A stretch of DNA of 64,000 nucleotides from an uncultured Pelagibacteraceae bacterium. Its GTDB lineage: Bacteria > Pseudomonadota > Alphaproteobacteria > Pelagibacterales > Pelagibacteraceae. Location of the stretch: positions 37,926 through 101,925 of the forward strand of contig CACJBQ010000002.1 in the NCBI GenBank assembly GCA_902591695.1. The letters are read 5' to 3'. Numbering within the stretch: position 1 is the stretch's first letter; every line of letters starts with the position of its first letter. The notes under the pieces were generated by a model, which had not been told where the DNA came from, made no database searches, and saw nothing but the letters and a program-made list of their open reading frames with translations. The translations under genes and the position numbers were made by a program. Below are positions 50,466 to 59,206 of the stretch, piece by piece.

Positions 50466-52029
50466 CTTTTCTATATCTATAATTTCCTGTATTGAAAAAA
50501 TTATTTATTCTCAAATTTATCTTTTTATGCTCCTCCTCAGAAAATAAGCTAAACCATCTTTTATAGACTAATTCAGAATGATCATCAAAAGCATCAATTG
50601 ATTTTTTTAAACTTTGTGATATTTCATCTGAAAAAAGATAAAAATTATTCACATATCTCATATAATAATATTCGTAAAATTGTCTTTTATCAAAATTAAG
50701 ATCTAATTTTTTGAAGTTGATTATCGAGTCTTTATAATCGGTTATAGTTTTGGGGTTATGATTAAAATCAAAATCTATATGTGGATTATTCAATGAAGCA
50801 TTAATTACAGGAATTGAATAATATGCATATTCAAATCCAATTGTTCCAAAAACAGTCAACACTAAATCTATACCTTCATAAATTAATTGAGAATGAGAAG
50901 TATTTCTTGGAATTAACTTAAACTTTTTATATTTTTCTAGAAAGTATTTTATAGTCTTTTCATTTTCTTTAAAATCAAGAGGATGGAGCTTAATGTACCA
51001 ATCATAATCTAATTCGTTTGATAATTTACCTAAATAATCCATCCATTCAAAAAAATCATCAAATAATAAATCACCCCAAGCATGAGGTGCATCTGAAAAA
51101 TGATGGGCAGCCACAAGACATTTAATTTTTTTATTGTCAACTATGACTTTTTCATTAAATTTTACTTTACCAAAAAGTTGCTGATGAGGAAGGTTGCTGA
51201 CTAAATTTTCTACTGTTCTTTTACCTGAAAATCTTTTTTCGACTAGTTCTTTTGCAAAATTTGTTTTGCTATCTCTCTCCTTTTCATTAAATGAATTAAA
51301 TTCTTGTCTATAATTTTTCATCTCAAAAATGTTAATATTATTTTTGTTTAAACAATGTAATCTTGTTGGGGCTGCAATATATGTTGGTATATTTCTAGAT
51401 ATTGATAATCTAGAAACTATTCCATACTCATAAGAAGTATCACCAATAATTACAGCTTTAACAGAATTTGTATCTAGGTAATTTTTCCAAAAATTAAATA
51501 AAGAAAAAAATTCGTACGCAAATTCAATAAGTTGTTTATCTTTTATATTTAAAGTTGGTAAATTATACTTCCTTAAATAAGCATCATAAAGTAAGTCTCC
51601 TACTCTAATCGAAGATATTTTGATTTGCATTAAATCTTTTTTATTTTTGAGATTTAGAAATAATTTATTTATTTTTGATTTATCTATTTTTCTTTTTTTT
51701 GGATAAAAGAATTCTGATGTATTGAATGACTTATAAACAGCAAAATAATCTAAATTTAAAAATCGTTTAAGTGTGAAAAATATCAAATTTTTGAAATTTA
51801 AAAAAAATCTAGAGTTATAACCAATAATTTTTGCTTTAAATTTTTCAGCTAATATATTTGATAAATAACTGTACAATATGTGTATGTCACATAACTTATT
51901 TAATTCAACTAGGATTATATTTTTATTATCGTCGTACTTTTTTGAAAAAAAAACTTGATTATGATTTTTAAATTTATTCTTTAAAGTTAAATTCAATAAG
52001 AAACTTTTTAATTTTTTTGCAATGTACAT
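50449..52029 (-). CDS. Unrecognised glycan-locus protein, possible GT-B-like transferase
   Basis: A 526-residue soluble protein without a clear name. A basic N-terminus of 40 residues precedes NIILVELNKLCDIHILYSYL. The C-terminal half contains KCLVAAHHFSDAPHAWGDLL, WYIKLHPLDFKENEKTIKYF and LVLTVFGTIGFEYAYYSIPV, the order strand-H-P followed about 60 residues later by G-T-x-x-x-E that capsule polymerase/transferase proteins share. It overlaps the ABC transporter start by 17 bases. The function is inferred from context only. Confidence 0.4.
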   Translation of the reverse strand: MYIAKKLKSFLLNLTLKNKFKNHNQVFFSKKYDDNKNIILVELNKLCDIHILYSYLSNILAEKFKAKIIGYNSRFFLNFKNLIFFTLKRFLNLDYFAVYKSFNTSEFFYPKKRKIDKSKINKLFLNLKNKKDLMQIKISSIRVGDLLYDAYLRKYNLPTLNIKDKQLIEFAYEFFSLFNFWKNYLDTNSVKAVIIGDTSYEYGIVSRLSISRNIPTYIAAPTRLHCLNKNNINIFEMKNYRQEFNSFNEKERDSKTNFAKELVEKRFSGKRTVENLVSNLPHQQLFGKVKFNEKVIVDNKKIKCLVAAHHFSDAPHAWGDLLFDDFFEWMDYLGKLSNELDYDWYIKLHPLDFKENEKTIKYFLEKYKKFKLIPRNTSHSQLIYEGIDLVLTVFGTIGFEYAYYSIPVINASLNNPHIDFDFNHNPKTITDYKDSIINFKKLDLNFDKRQFYEYYYMRYVNNFYLFSDEISQSLKKSIDAFDDHSELVYKRWFSLFSEEEHKKINLRINNFFNTGNYRYRKDEFIL

Positions 52030-52044
52030 TGGGTTGAATAAAAC

Positions 52045-52851
52045 TTATCTGTCAATTATTACAAAATAATGTGGTTGCAATATGCAGCCGCTAATTTGCT
52101 CATTTCCAATAATCTTTGTTGCTAAAGGTCTTTTTTCTGAATTTTGACTTCTAATTATTTTTTTTTTATCAAAAAAATTATCTTTGATGATCTTAATTTT
52201 ACAATTAACATCAATTTTTCTAATATTTTGTATTAAATAATCAAAGGATAGAATATTGAAATATGAGTATGCTCTTGGGTTACCGTTTTTATCAAATTCA
52301 TTTATTGGGCTAACATCTGTATCACCCCACCATTTTTTATTATAAACTAGTTGTACTTTATATGAAACATCAAATAATACAGTTCTAATAACAATTCTCT
52401 TTTTGGTAACTCTAAATAGTTCTTTAAGTGGTTTAATAACATCATTGAGATGTATAAAAACATTACTGCAAAATGTAATATCAAACTCATTTTTATAAAA
52501 TGGTAACTTATAAATATTACCTTTTTTAAAATTTACATTTTTCTCATTTTTCCAAGCTATTCTTGCTTTTTTTAAAAATATTTCATATGGATCAACTCCC
52601 ATATAATAAAATTTTTTATTTATCCTATTTTTTAATGACCTATAAAAATGTCCAGTTGCACAACCCACATCTAGAATTTTATCATTATTTTTTATTTTTT
52701 TTTTTAATAAGTCCGCTAGAGCTTTAGATGTTTCCATTTCTGGTGATTTGCCAATAGATCTATTGAAATATACTTTTGCATTATTAACATTATTTTTATA
52801 TTCATTTAAACAAAGCCCATGATTATCTATTTTTGATTTTTTTGATCTCAT
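52045..52851 (-). CDS. Class I SAM-dependent methyltransferase
   Basis: A 268-residue methyltransferase counted from the ATG at 52851, chosen because it gives an ATGA four-base overlap with the upstream amidotransferase stop; an ATG at 52872 would overlap by 25. Motif I is ILDVGCATGHFYRSLKN (residues about 57-73), motif II YYMGVDPYEIFLKKARI, and FDITFCSNVFIHLNDVIKP is motif IV. Its target is probably the amidinated sugar, given coupling to the amidotransferase, but that is inference. Confidence 0.8.
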   Translation of the reverse strand: MRSKKSKIDNHGLCLNEYKNNVNNAKVYFNRSIGKSPEMETSKALADLLKKKIKNNDKILDVGCATGHFYRSLKNRINKKFYYMGVDPYEIFLKKARIAWKNEKNVNFKKGNIYKLPFYKNEFDITFCSNVFIHLNDVIKPLKELFRVTKKRIVIRTVLFDVSYKVQLVYNKKWWGDTDVSPINEFDKNGNPRAYSYFNILSFDYLIQNIRKIDVNCKIKIIKDNFFDKKKIIRSQNSEKRPLATKIIGNEQISGCILQPHYFVIIDR

Positions 52852-53972
52852 ATCGAATTTATTAACTCCCATTTATTACTTAATCCAGTTTTCCAAATTT
52901 CATCATTTCTATGCTTATTAACAATTTCTTCAAATTCGTCTTCATTTAAATCTAAAAATGATAATACTTCATTAAAATCTTTTGACGGAAACTCATTATC
53001 ATATTTCCTAGCTAACTCTATTGCTTTTTCTCTTGTCATTTGATTATTTTGTATCATCCTGCAGGAGTCTCTAGTTGCCCTGCCAAATCCAAACTTAACA
53101 TATTGCATGTAATAATATAAATTATCGATTTTATCATCCAAACTATCAAAATCAGTGAAAGTACCTTCTGTTCTTCCCTTTGGGTTGGTTTGAAAATTTG
53201 GCATTTTAGATTTAACATACTCAAAATTATCTAACATACTCCATCTAAAAAAATAACTAAAATAGTAAGCTGTTAAATCAATTTTTTGTAACTCCTCTTC
53301 TGATGGATATATATAGGGAGATAAATCTTTGAGACTTATGCTTTCAGTTACCCAATTTTCTGGAAAATCACCTACTTGATGTTCAATAACTTCTCTGAGA
53401 TTTCTTTTTTTTTCACTTTCTTTATTTAAGACTAATCCACCATATTCACTTTCACCATGCTCAGCATAAAATACTGTTGGTATATTGTAGTTCAGAGCTA
53501 TTTGCACAGGTCCCGCATTTACACCCGCATCCCATGCTACTTTTGGATTTCCTCTTTCTAAGAAAAATCTTTTAGACAATTGTTTTGAAACTTTTTGATT
53601 TGGCATTAAAAAGACTGAGTCAAATCCCATTTTTGATAACTCATTTCTATTATTATTTCCACACTCATTTACAATTAATGGTGAAAAAGTTACAAGCAAA
53701 GGATTTAGGCCAAATTCAAACTTTAGTTTAATGGCAATGGAAGTAGAATCTTTTCCTCCAGACCAAGGAACTACACAATCATACAAACGATTATTTTTTT
53801 TGGTATCAAATTTTATTTTATTTACTAATTCTAGGAATTCTAATTTTCTTTCATTCCAATTTATTTTTTCTTTTTTTTTACTGTGCAGGCAAGCATTACA
53901 GATACCTTTTTCATTAAAAACAATTCTTGGCCTTGAATTTGGCATTATACACTCATTGCAAAATTTAATCAT
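52848..53972 (-). CDS. N-acetyl sugar amidotransferase (second module)
   Basis: A 374-residue PP-loop amidotransferase paralogous to the first. CxxC pairs lie at Cys5/Cys8 and Cys25/Cys28 and the loop SGGKDS at 71-76, the same positions as in the WbpG-like protein. FYAEHGESEYGG and GTFTDFDSLDDKIDN follow. PseA/LegX-type members make acetamidino groups on nonulosonic acids, in line with the NeuB-like gene in this operon. HisF- and HisH-like partners are immediately upstream. Confidence 0.83.
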   Translation of the reverse strand: MIKFCNECIMPNSRPRIVFNEKGICNACLHSKKKEKINWNERKLEFLELVNKIKFDTKKNNRLYDCVVPWSGGKDSTSIAIKLKFEFGLNPLLVTFSPLIVNECGNNNRNELSKMGFDSVFLMPNQKVSKQLSKRFFLERGNPKVAWDAGVNAGPVQIALNYNIPTVFYAEHGESEYGGLVLNKESEKKRNLREVIEHQVGDFPENWVTESISLKDLSPYIYPSEEELQKIDLTAYYFSYFFRWSMLDNFEYVKSKMPNFQTNPKGRTEGTFTDFDSLDDKIDNLYYYMQYVKFGFGRATRDSCRMIQNNQMTREKAIELARKYDNEFPSKDFNEVLSFLDLNEDEFEEIVNKHRNDEIWKTGLSNKWELINSI

Positions 53973-53978
53973 GGGTGT

Positions 53979-54725
53979 CTAGTTTCTAATATTAATATTT
54001 TTATTTTTTAAAAATTGTTTCAAAGATTGAACACTTTCCTCTGTAAAATGAAAAATATTTTGAGTACAAGCTGCTGATATATCTGAAGTTACAAGCAAAT
54101 CTTCAATATGTTGCCAATTTCCTGCGCCACCTAACGCCAAAATAGGTGATTTTATTTGTTTTGAGCACATATTAATCAGATTTAAATCATATCCTAGAAG
54201 ACTTCCATCATTATCAATACTATTTATTAATATCTCTCCAGCCCCATAGGAAATTGCTTTTTCTGCAAAATTAATTGGGTTATTTTGGATAAATTTTTTT
54301 CCACTTTGTCCAAAAACTGAATAAATATTATCTTCTAATTCATTTTTTTTACAATCAACTGACTGAATTATAGATTGATTCCCATATTTTCTTGAAATTT
54401 CGTAGATGATTTTAGGATCACTAATGGTGTCTGATCCTAAAATTATTTTATCAGCACCATATTTGAAAAATAAATCTGCATCTTTTTTATTTTTTATACC
54501 TCCACCAACCGATATTGGAACAAAGCAATTATTTGCAAAATAAGATATCACATCTAAAAATTTTTTAGAAAATTTTTTTTCTGTTATATCAATTAATATT
54601 AATTCATCAATACTCCAAAGATCCAAAAAATTTTTAGTATATCTATAATCAGGTTTGAAATTTTTTGTTCTATAAAGAATGCCCTCCAAAAATGATAAAG
54701 TAATGATAATTCTTTTTTTTAACAA
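53979..54725 (-). CDS. HisF-like partner of the second amidotransferase
   Basis: A 248-residue TIM-barrel HisF relative with VPISVGGGIKNKKDADL, SIIQSVDCKK (keeping the second HisF aspartate), EILINSIDNDGSLLGYD and ILALGGAGNWQH. The first catalytic aspartate is gone: the start reads RIIITLSFLEGILYRTK. It is therefore not expected to make imidazole-glycerol phosphate; it probably channels ammonia from the HisH-like glutaminase, whose gene ends next to its start, to the amidotransferase six bases downstream. Confidence 0.84.
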   Translation of the reverse strand: MLKKRIIITLSFLEGILYRTKNFKPDYRYTKNFLDLWSIDELILIDITEKKFSKKFLDVISYFANNCFVPISVGGGIKNKKDADLFFKYGADKIILGSDTISDPKIIYEISRKYGNQSIIQSVDCKKNELEDNIYSVFGQSGKKFIQNNPINFAEKAISYGAGEILINSIDNDGSLLGYDLNLINMCSKQIKSPILALGGAGNWQHIEDLLVTSDISAACTQNIFHFTEESVQSLKQFLKNKNINIRN

Positions 54726-55355
54726 TTAACACCTTTCGTAAAAATTTTTTAAAATATTGAGACCATTAATTTGACTTTTTTCAGGATGAAATTGTACTCC
54801 GTAAATGTTTTGATGACTTATTGAGGAAACGAACTCAATATCATAATTAGTTTTTGATAAAATATTATCTTGATTATAATTTTTTAAAAAATATGAATGT
54901 GTGAAATAAAAATCCGAGTTATTTTTAATTCCTTCAAAAAGTTTATTTTTTTTTAAGATTTTACATTCATTCCACCCCACATGTGGAATTTTAATTTTTT
55001 CTAACTCATCTTTAAAATTTATAAAATTACCATCCAATAATCCTAAACCATTTGACAACTTGTGCTCGTTGCTATTTTTAAAAAGAACTTGAAATCCAAC
55101 ACAAACACCAAGTATTGGACAATTTTGAGAAATTTTTTTTAAAATACTTTGATCAATTTTTTTGTTTCTCATTTTAAGCATAAAATCGCCAAATGCACCA
55201 ACACCTGGTAGAATTATTTTATCAATTTCCTCAAAATCATAATTATTTTTACAAATTTTAAAATTTATATTTAATTTTTTTATTGCTGAAACTAAAGATC
55301 CTATATTTCCTGTTTCCAAATCAACTATCCCTAATTTCATTTTGTCAATTTTCAC
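54726..55355 (-). CDS. HisH-like glutamine amidotransferase (second module)
   Basis: A 209-residue class I glutaminase. The nucleophile Cys85 sits in LGVCVGFQVLF, ILPGVGAFGDFM is the oxyanion-strand segment, and YGVQFHPEKSQ supplies His and Glu. PHVGWNECK is the partner interface. It overlaps the asnB-like gene by 11 bases and abuts the HisF-like gene with no gap. Two complete HisH/HisF/amidotransferase sets in one locus imply two different amidinated sugars. Confidence 0.87.
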   Translation of the reverse strand: MKIDKMKLGIVDLETGNIGSLVSAIKKLNINFKICKNNYDFEEIDKIILPGVGAFGDFMLKMRNKKIDQSILKKISQNCPILGVCVGFQVLFKNSNEHKLSNGLGLLDGNFINFKDELEKIKIPHVGWNECKILKKNKLFEGIKNNSDFYFTHSYFLKNYNQDNILSKTNYDIEFVSSISHQNIYGVQFHPEKSQINGLNILKNFYERC

Positions 55356-57177
55356 CTAAAAATAATTTAGTGCTAATTATAGTAAATATCAATTTAGACA
55401 TGTGATTTGGAATTTTATCTAATCGAATCTCGTTTTTCATTTTTTTAATATCTATAAATTCTGTAATTGATGATTTTTCATTAAATATAAATTCTAAAAC
55501 ATCTTTGTTTTTTAGATCTACAACAGAATTTATTGATGCATTAAAACCTTTTTTTTGTTTTGATAATCTAACCTTGTCAAGTAAAATACCTTTTGCAGAG
55601 TCCCTCAAAACTTTTTTTTGATAACCATCAGAAATTAAAAGATGCGGTGGAATAGTCAAAGCAAATTTAATTAAATCTCTATCTAAGTATGGACTTCGAT
55701 TTTCTATGGAATAATACATGGAATTCAAATCATCATGTTTTAAAATTACGGGAACAACTTCATTAGTTAACTCATTTATCATTCGATTTCTTAATAATTC
55801 ACTAGAATATTTTTGTTCTATAAATTGCTTTTTTTTCTTTGAAATTGAATAACTTAATAAATCAAAATTTTTTTCATAGACTAACTCTCTATTGCCTGGA
55901 TCTTCAATATATAAAAATGGATTTTTTAAATAGGGATTTCTTATGTTGGGCAAAATATCTTTTTTCCAGGAGTTAATGCTTTTTTCTAAATATTTAGTGT
56001 TATTAATTGCCTCAAAATGAAGTAAATAATGATCATAGTAGCCAGTAAAAATTTCATCAGCACCAGTACCAGATATGGCAACTTTATAATTTTTTTGAGA
56101 TATACTTTCACTTAAATATGAATGAACATAATAAGACAATGTTGCAATTGGTCCATCATGGTAATTGGTAAGATCATTTAATCTATTAAAAAAATTATTT
56201 TTTTGATTTTCAATACTTATTAAATTTGATCCACATTTTAAATCTTTCACAACACATTCAATATTGTGACTTTCGTTGTACCTATGATCTTTATCTATTA
56301 TTGAAAATGTAGAAATTTTTTTTTCAAAAGTTTTTTTCGCATGAGATACTAAAATACCAGAATCAATACCCCCACTCAAACAAAATGCAACTGGTACATC
56401 TGATCTCATTCTCAGTTTTAAGCTACTTGTTAAATAATGGTTAGTTCCTTCTGCTGCTTCTTGTGCATTCATATTCTTTTTAATATGAACTTTAGGTTCC
56501 CAGTATTTTTTTTTTGAGATGTTTAAGTCTAAATCAATTGTTATATTAGTACCACTTTCAATTGTAAAAATATCTTTATAAAATGTTTTGTTATCTTTAT
56601 TTAAGGACTTATAACCAAAAAAAATATTTTCATAAATTTTATCTTTGTTAATTTCAAATTTTTTTTTACATAGAGATTTTATAAATTTTATCTCTGAACC
56701 AAAGAAAAAATTATTATGGCCTAAAGTATAATATAATGGTTTTTCTCCAAAAGGATCCCTTGATAAAAAAAGTTTTTTTTTTTTTAAATCCCAAATTGCA
56801 AACGACCACATACCAATAAAATGGTCAACACATTTTTCTCCATACTCTTGAAAAGCCTTTAACAAAACTTCTGTATCAGAATTAGTTTTAAAACTATAAT
56901 TTTTTTTTTCTAAATCTTTGCGTAGTTCCAGATAATTATAAATTTCTCCATTAAAAACTAGTATTAGATCTTTATCATAAAAAGGTTGGTTAGATTTACT
57001 ACTTAGATCAATAATATTTAGCCTGCTATGTAATAAAGCAAACTCTTTATTTTGGTAATTTTTTTGAAAAAAATCTTGTGAGTCTGGACCCCTTCTTTTC
57101 ATTAAATTAAGAGTATTTTTAATGTTATTATTTTCTAAAAAATCTTTATTACTTATATACCCGCTGATGCCACACAT
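55345..57177 (-). CDS. Asparagine synthetase B-like amidotransferase
   Basis: A 610-residue glutamine-hydrolysing synthetase. The nucleophile Cys2 follows the start as MCGISGYISN, with RLNIIDLSSKSNQPF and LVFNGEIYN in the glutaminase domain (to about residue 190). The synthetase domain has the PP-loop FCLSGGIDSGILVSHA near residue 265 and SGTGADEIFTGYYDHY. Relatives in O-antigen loci amidate sugar carboxylates rather than aspartate. It lies four bases from the NeuB-like gene, so amidation of a uronic or nonulosonic carboxyl group is plausible. Confidence 0.85.
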   Translation of the reverse strand: MCGISGYISNKDFLENNNIKNTLNLMKRRGPDSQDFFQKNYQNKEFALLHSRLNIIDLSSKSNQPFYDKDLILVFNGEIYNYLELRKDLEKKNYSFKTNSDTEVLLKAFQEYGEKCVDHFIGMWSFAIWDLKKKKLFLSRDPFGEKPLYYTLGHNNFFFGSEIKFIKSLCKKKFEINKDKIYENIFFGYKSLNKDNKTFYKDIFTIESGTNITIDLDLNISKKKYWEPKVHIKKNMNAQEAAEGTNHYLTSSLKLRMRSDVPVAFCLSGGIDSGILVSHAKKTFEKKISTFSIIDKDHRYNESHNIECVVKDLKCGSNLISIENQKNNFFNRLNDLTNYHDGPIATLSYYVHSYLSESISQKNYKVAISGTGADEIFTGYYDHYLLHFEAINNTKYLEKSINSWKKDILPNIRNPYLKNPFLYIEDPGNRELVYEKNFDLLSYSISKKKKQFIEQKYSSELLRNRMINELTNEVVPVILKHDDLNSMYYSIENRSPYLDRDLIKFALTIPPHLLISDGYQKKVLRDSAKGILLDKVRLSKQKKGFNASINSVVDLKNKDVLEFIFNEKSSITEFIDIKKMKNEIRLDKIPNHMSKLIFTIISTKLFLGEN

Positions 57178-57181
57178 AAAT

Positions 57182-58186
57182 TTAAGTATCTATTTTAATC
57201 ATTTTATCCTTTAAAAATTTTTTTTTTACTCTTTTTCCTAAAATTTTTTTTAAATTTAAAAAATTTGTAGAAAATGCTGGTCTTAAAAAATTTGTGTTAA
57301 GAAAACTTAATTTTTCTTTTGCCTGTATATCTTTTATTGCATATGGGCCTCTTCTAACAATTTTAATTAATTTTTTTTCAGGTTTTTGAATCTCTTTATT
57401 CTTTTTCCCTAATTGCATTTCTAATCTTCTTATACTATCAACAATAGTTTTTAATTCTCTAAAATCTGATGATAAATAATGATCTCTAAAATGGGAAAAA
57501 TTCTTATCTAACGTAAAATGCTTTTCTATAATATTTGCACCTAAAGCCACTGCTGCTAAAGAAGCTTGAATACCAAGAGTGTGATCTGAATATCCTACAG
57601 TTAAATTAATTTTTTTATTCATAAACCTTATTGAATTCAAATTTGCATATTTATCTTCAACAGGATAACTCGTTACACAATGTAGAAAAGCAACTCTTTC
57701 AATTGCTGATTTTTTTCCTATTGAATTATATATATGTTTTTCTAGACTTTTAATTTGATTAATATTCATCATTCCACAAGAAATTATAATTTTTTTTTTA
57801 GATTTTAAAATTTTATCTATTAATGGAAAAAAATTATTATCCCCTGAAGAAATTTTTATTAAATCAGCGTTTGTAATTAAAAAATTAGCGCTCTCTAAAT
57901 CTAGTGGAGTGGATATAAATTTTAATTTATTTTTGTGAGCTAAATCCCTCAATGATTTAAATTGTTTATATGAAAGTTCAAATTTCTTTAGTTGATTAAA
58001 TCTTTTTTTATCAATTTTTCTAATAAAATTTTCTGTTCTAAATGTTTGAAATTTTACTGCGTCAGCTCCAGCTTTGGCAGCAAGTTTAACCATTTTTTTA
58101 GCATTATTAAAATTACCTTCGTGATTATTGCCAATCTCAGCAATTATAAAAACTTTTTTCTTCAAGTTAAAATTTTTTAGTTTCAT
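57182..58186 (-). CDS. NeuB-family nonulosonic acid synthase
   Basis: Condenses phosphoenolpyruvate with an N-acetyl hexose to a nine-carbon acid. The 334-residue protein starts with FIIAEIGNNHEGNFNNAKKM (residues about 13-32), followed by ADAVKFQTFR, FISTPLDLESANFL, IKISSGDNN and VGYSDHTLGIQASLAAVALG. The C-terminal SAF-type domain begins about residue 275 (VRRGPYAIKDI). Whether it makes sialic, legionaminic or pseudaminic acid cannot be decided; the acetamidino partners favour legionaminic- or pseudaminic-like sugars. Confidence 0.87.
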   Translation of the reverse strand: MKLKNFNLKKKVFIIAEIGNNHEGNFNNAKKMVKLAAKAGADAVKFQTFRTENFIRKIDKKRFNQLKKFELSYKQFKSLRDLAHKNKLKFISTPLDLESANFLITNADLIKISSGDNNFFPLIDKILKSKKKIIISCGMMNINQIKSLEKHIYNSIGKKSAIERVAFLHCVTSYPVEDKYANLNSIRFMNKKINLTVGYSDHTLGIQASLAAVALGANIIEKHFTLDKNFSHFRDHYLSSDFRELKTIVDSIRRLEMQLGKKNKEIQKPEKKLIKIVRRGPYAIKDIQAKEKLSFLNTNFLRPAFSTNFLNLKKILGKRVKKKFLKDKMIKIDT

Positions 58187-58202
58187 TAAATTTTGAAAAC
58201 AA

Positions 58203-59204
58203 TTATTTTAAGTTATCCCAAAATTCTTTATACCAAGAAATATATTTAATATATCCTGTATCAATTGAGTTGACAGGTTTATAATCAAGAAGTTTTTTTG
58301 CTTTTGTAACATCTAGTGTTCCTCTCTCTGGCATAAATTTTTCTCTTTCTTTATAAAAAATTTTAATTTTTGGAAATTCATTTTTTAATATTTCTGTTAA
58401 TTCATTAATTTTTCTTGATTTTCCATAAGTTAAATTAAAAGTTTCATTTAATGCCTTATCTTTTTCACAACATAATCCTATGCCTGTAATTAGATCTTCA
58501 ATATATGTAAAATCTAATTTTTCTTCGCCATCACCATTAATTGTAATATCAATTCCTTGGATTGCATTTTCAATAAATATTTGACCAACACGCCTACTTA
58601 CACATCTTTCTCCATACAATGCTGATGGTCTTATTATAGTATAAGGTAAATCAAAAATTTGATTATACGCTTTGACTAACAATTCACCTGAATATTTTAA
58701 TGTACCATATATCCCAATTGGTTTACAGGGTGACTCTTCATTTACATCTTGTGAATCAAAATTTCCATAAACCATACTTGAGGACATATAAATTGTATGT
58801 GTTTTATTTACTCTTGCGTAATCTAACGTGTTTTCTAAAGTCCTAAAACTATGATCAAAAGTACTGTGAGGATCCTTATTTGATTTATTTGCATGAGAAA
58901 CAGCTGCTAAGTGTATAATTATATCCGGTTTAATTTCGTTATAAATTTTAGAAACTGCATGATAATCTCTTGCATCTTGAATTATCAATTTAATTTGATT
59001 AGAGTTTAATAATTCAATTCGATTATTTAAAATTGATGAATATAATTTTTTATTCTTAATTTCATTATCTGCAAATGAAAGAATATTATTTACTGCTAAG
59101 CTATCAATTATTACTGGAATTGCTCCCTTATTTTTTAGATGAATTGCCAGATTATGACCTATAAAACCACATCCACCTACAAGTAAAATTTTTTTATTTT
59201 TCAT
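58203..59204 (-). CDS. NAD-dependent epimerase/dehydratase (extended SDR)
   Basis: A 333-residue SDR with ILLVGGCGFIGHNLAIHLK (residues about 5-23), LAAVSHANKSNKD near 98 and the YxxxK motif as YGTLKYSGELL. RPSALYGERCVSRR and FTYIEDLITGIGL are typical of sugar epimerases and reductases of the GalE/RmlD group. The substrate is unknown. It is two bases from the aminotransferase and 16 from the NeuB-like gene, so it is likely to act between the keto sugar and the NeuB substrate. Confidence 0.78.
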   Translation of the reverse strand: MKNKKILLVGGCGFIGHNLAIHLKNKGAIPVIIDSLAVNNILSFADNEIKNKKLYSSILNNRIELLNSNQIKLIIQDARDYHAVSKIYNEIKPDIIIHLAAVSHANKSNKDPHSTFDHSFRTLENTLDYARVNKTHTIYMSSSMVYGNFDSQDVNEESPCKPIGIYGTLKYSGELLVKAYNQIFDLPYTIIRPSALYGERCVSRRVGQIFIENAIQGIDITINGDGEEKLDFTYIEDLITGIGLCCEKDKALNETFNLTYGKSRKINELTEILKNEFPKIKIFYKEREKFMPERGTLDVTKAKKLLDYKPVNSIDTGYIKYISWYKEFWDNLK

Positions 59205-59206
59205 AT

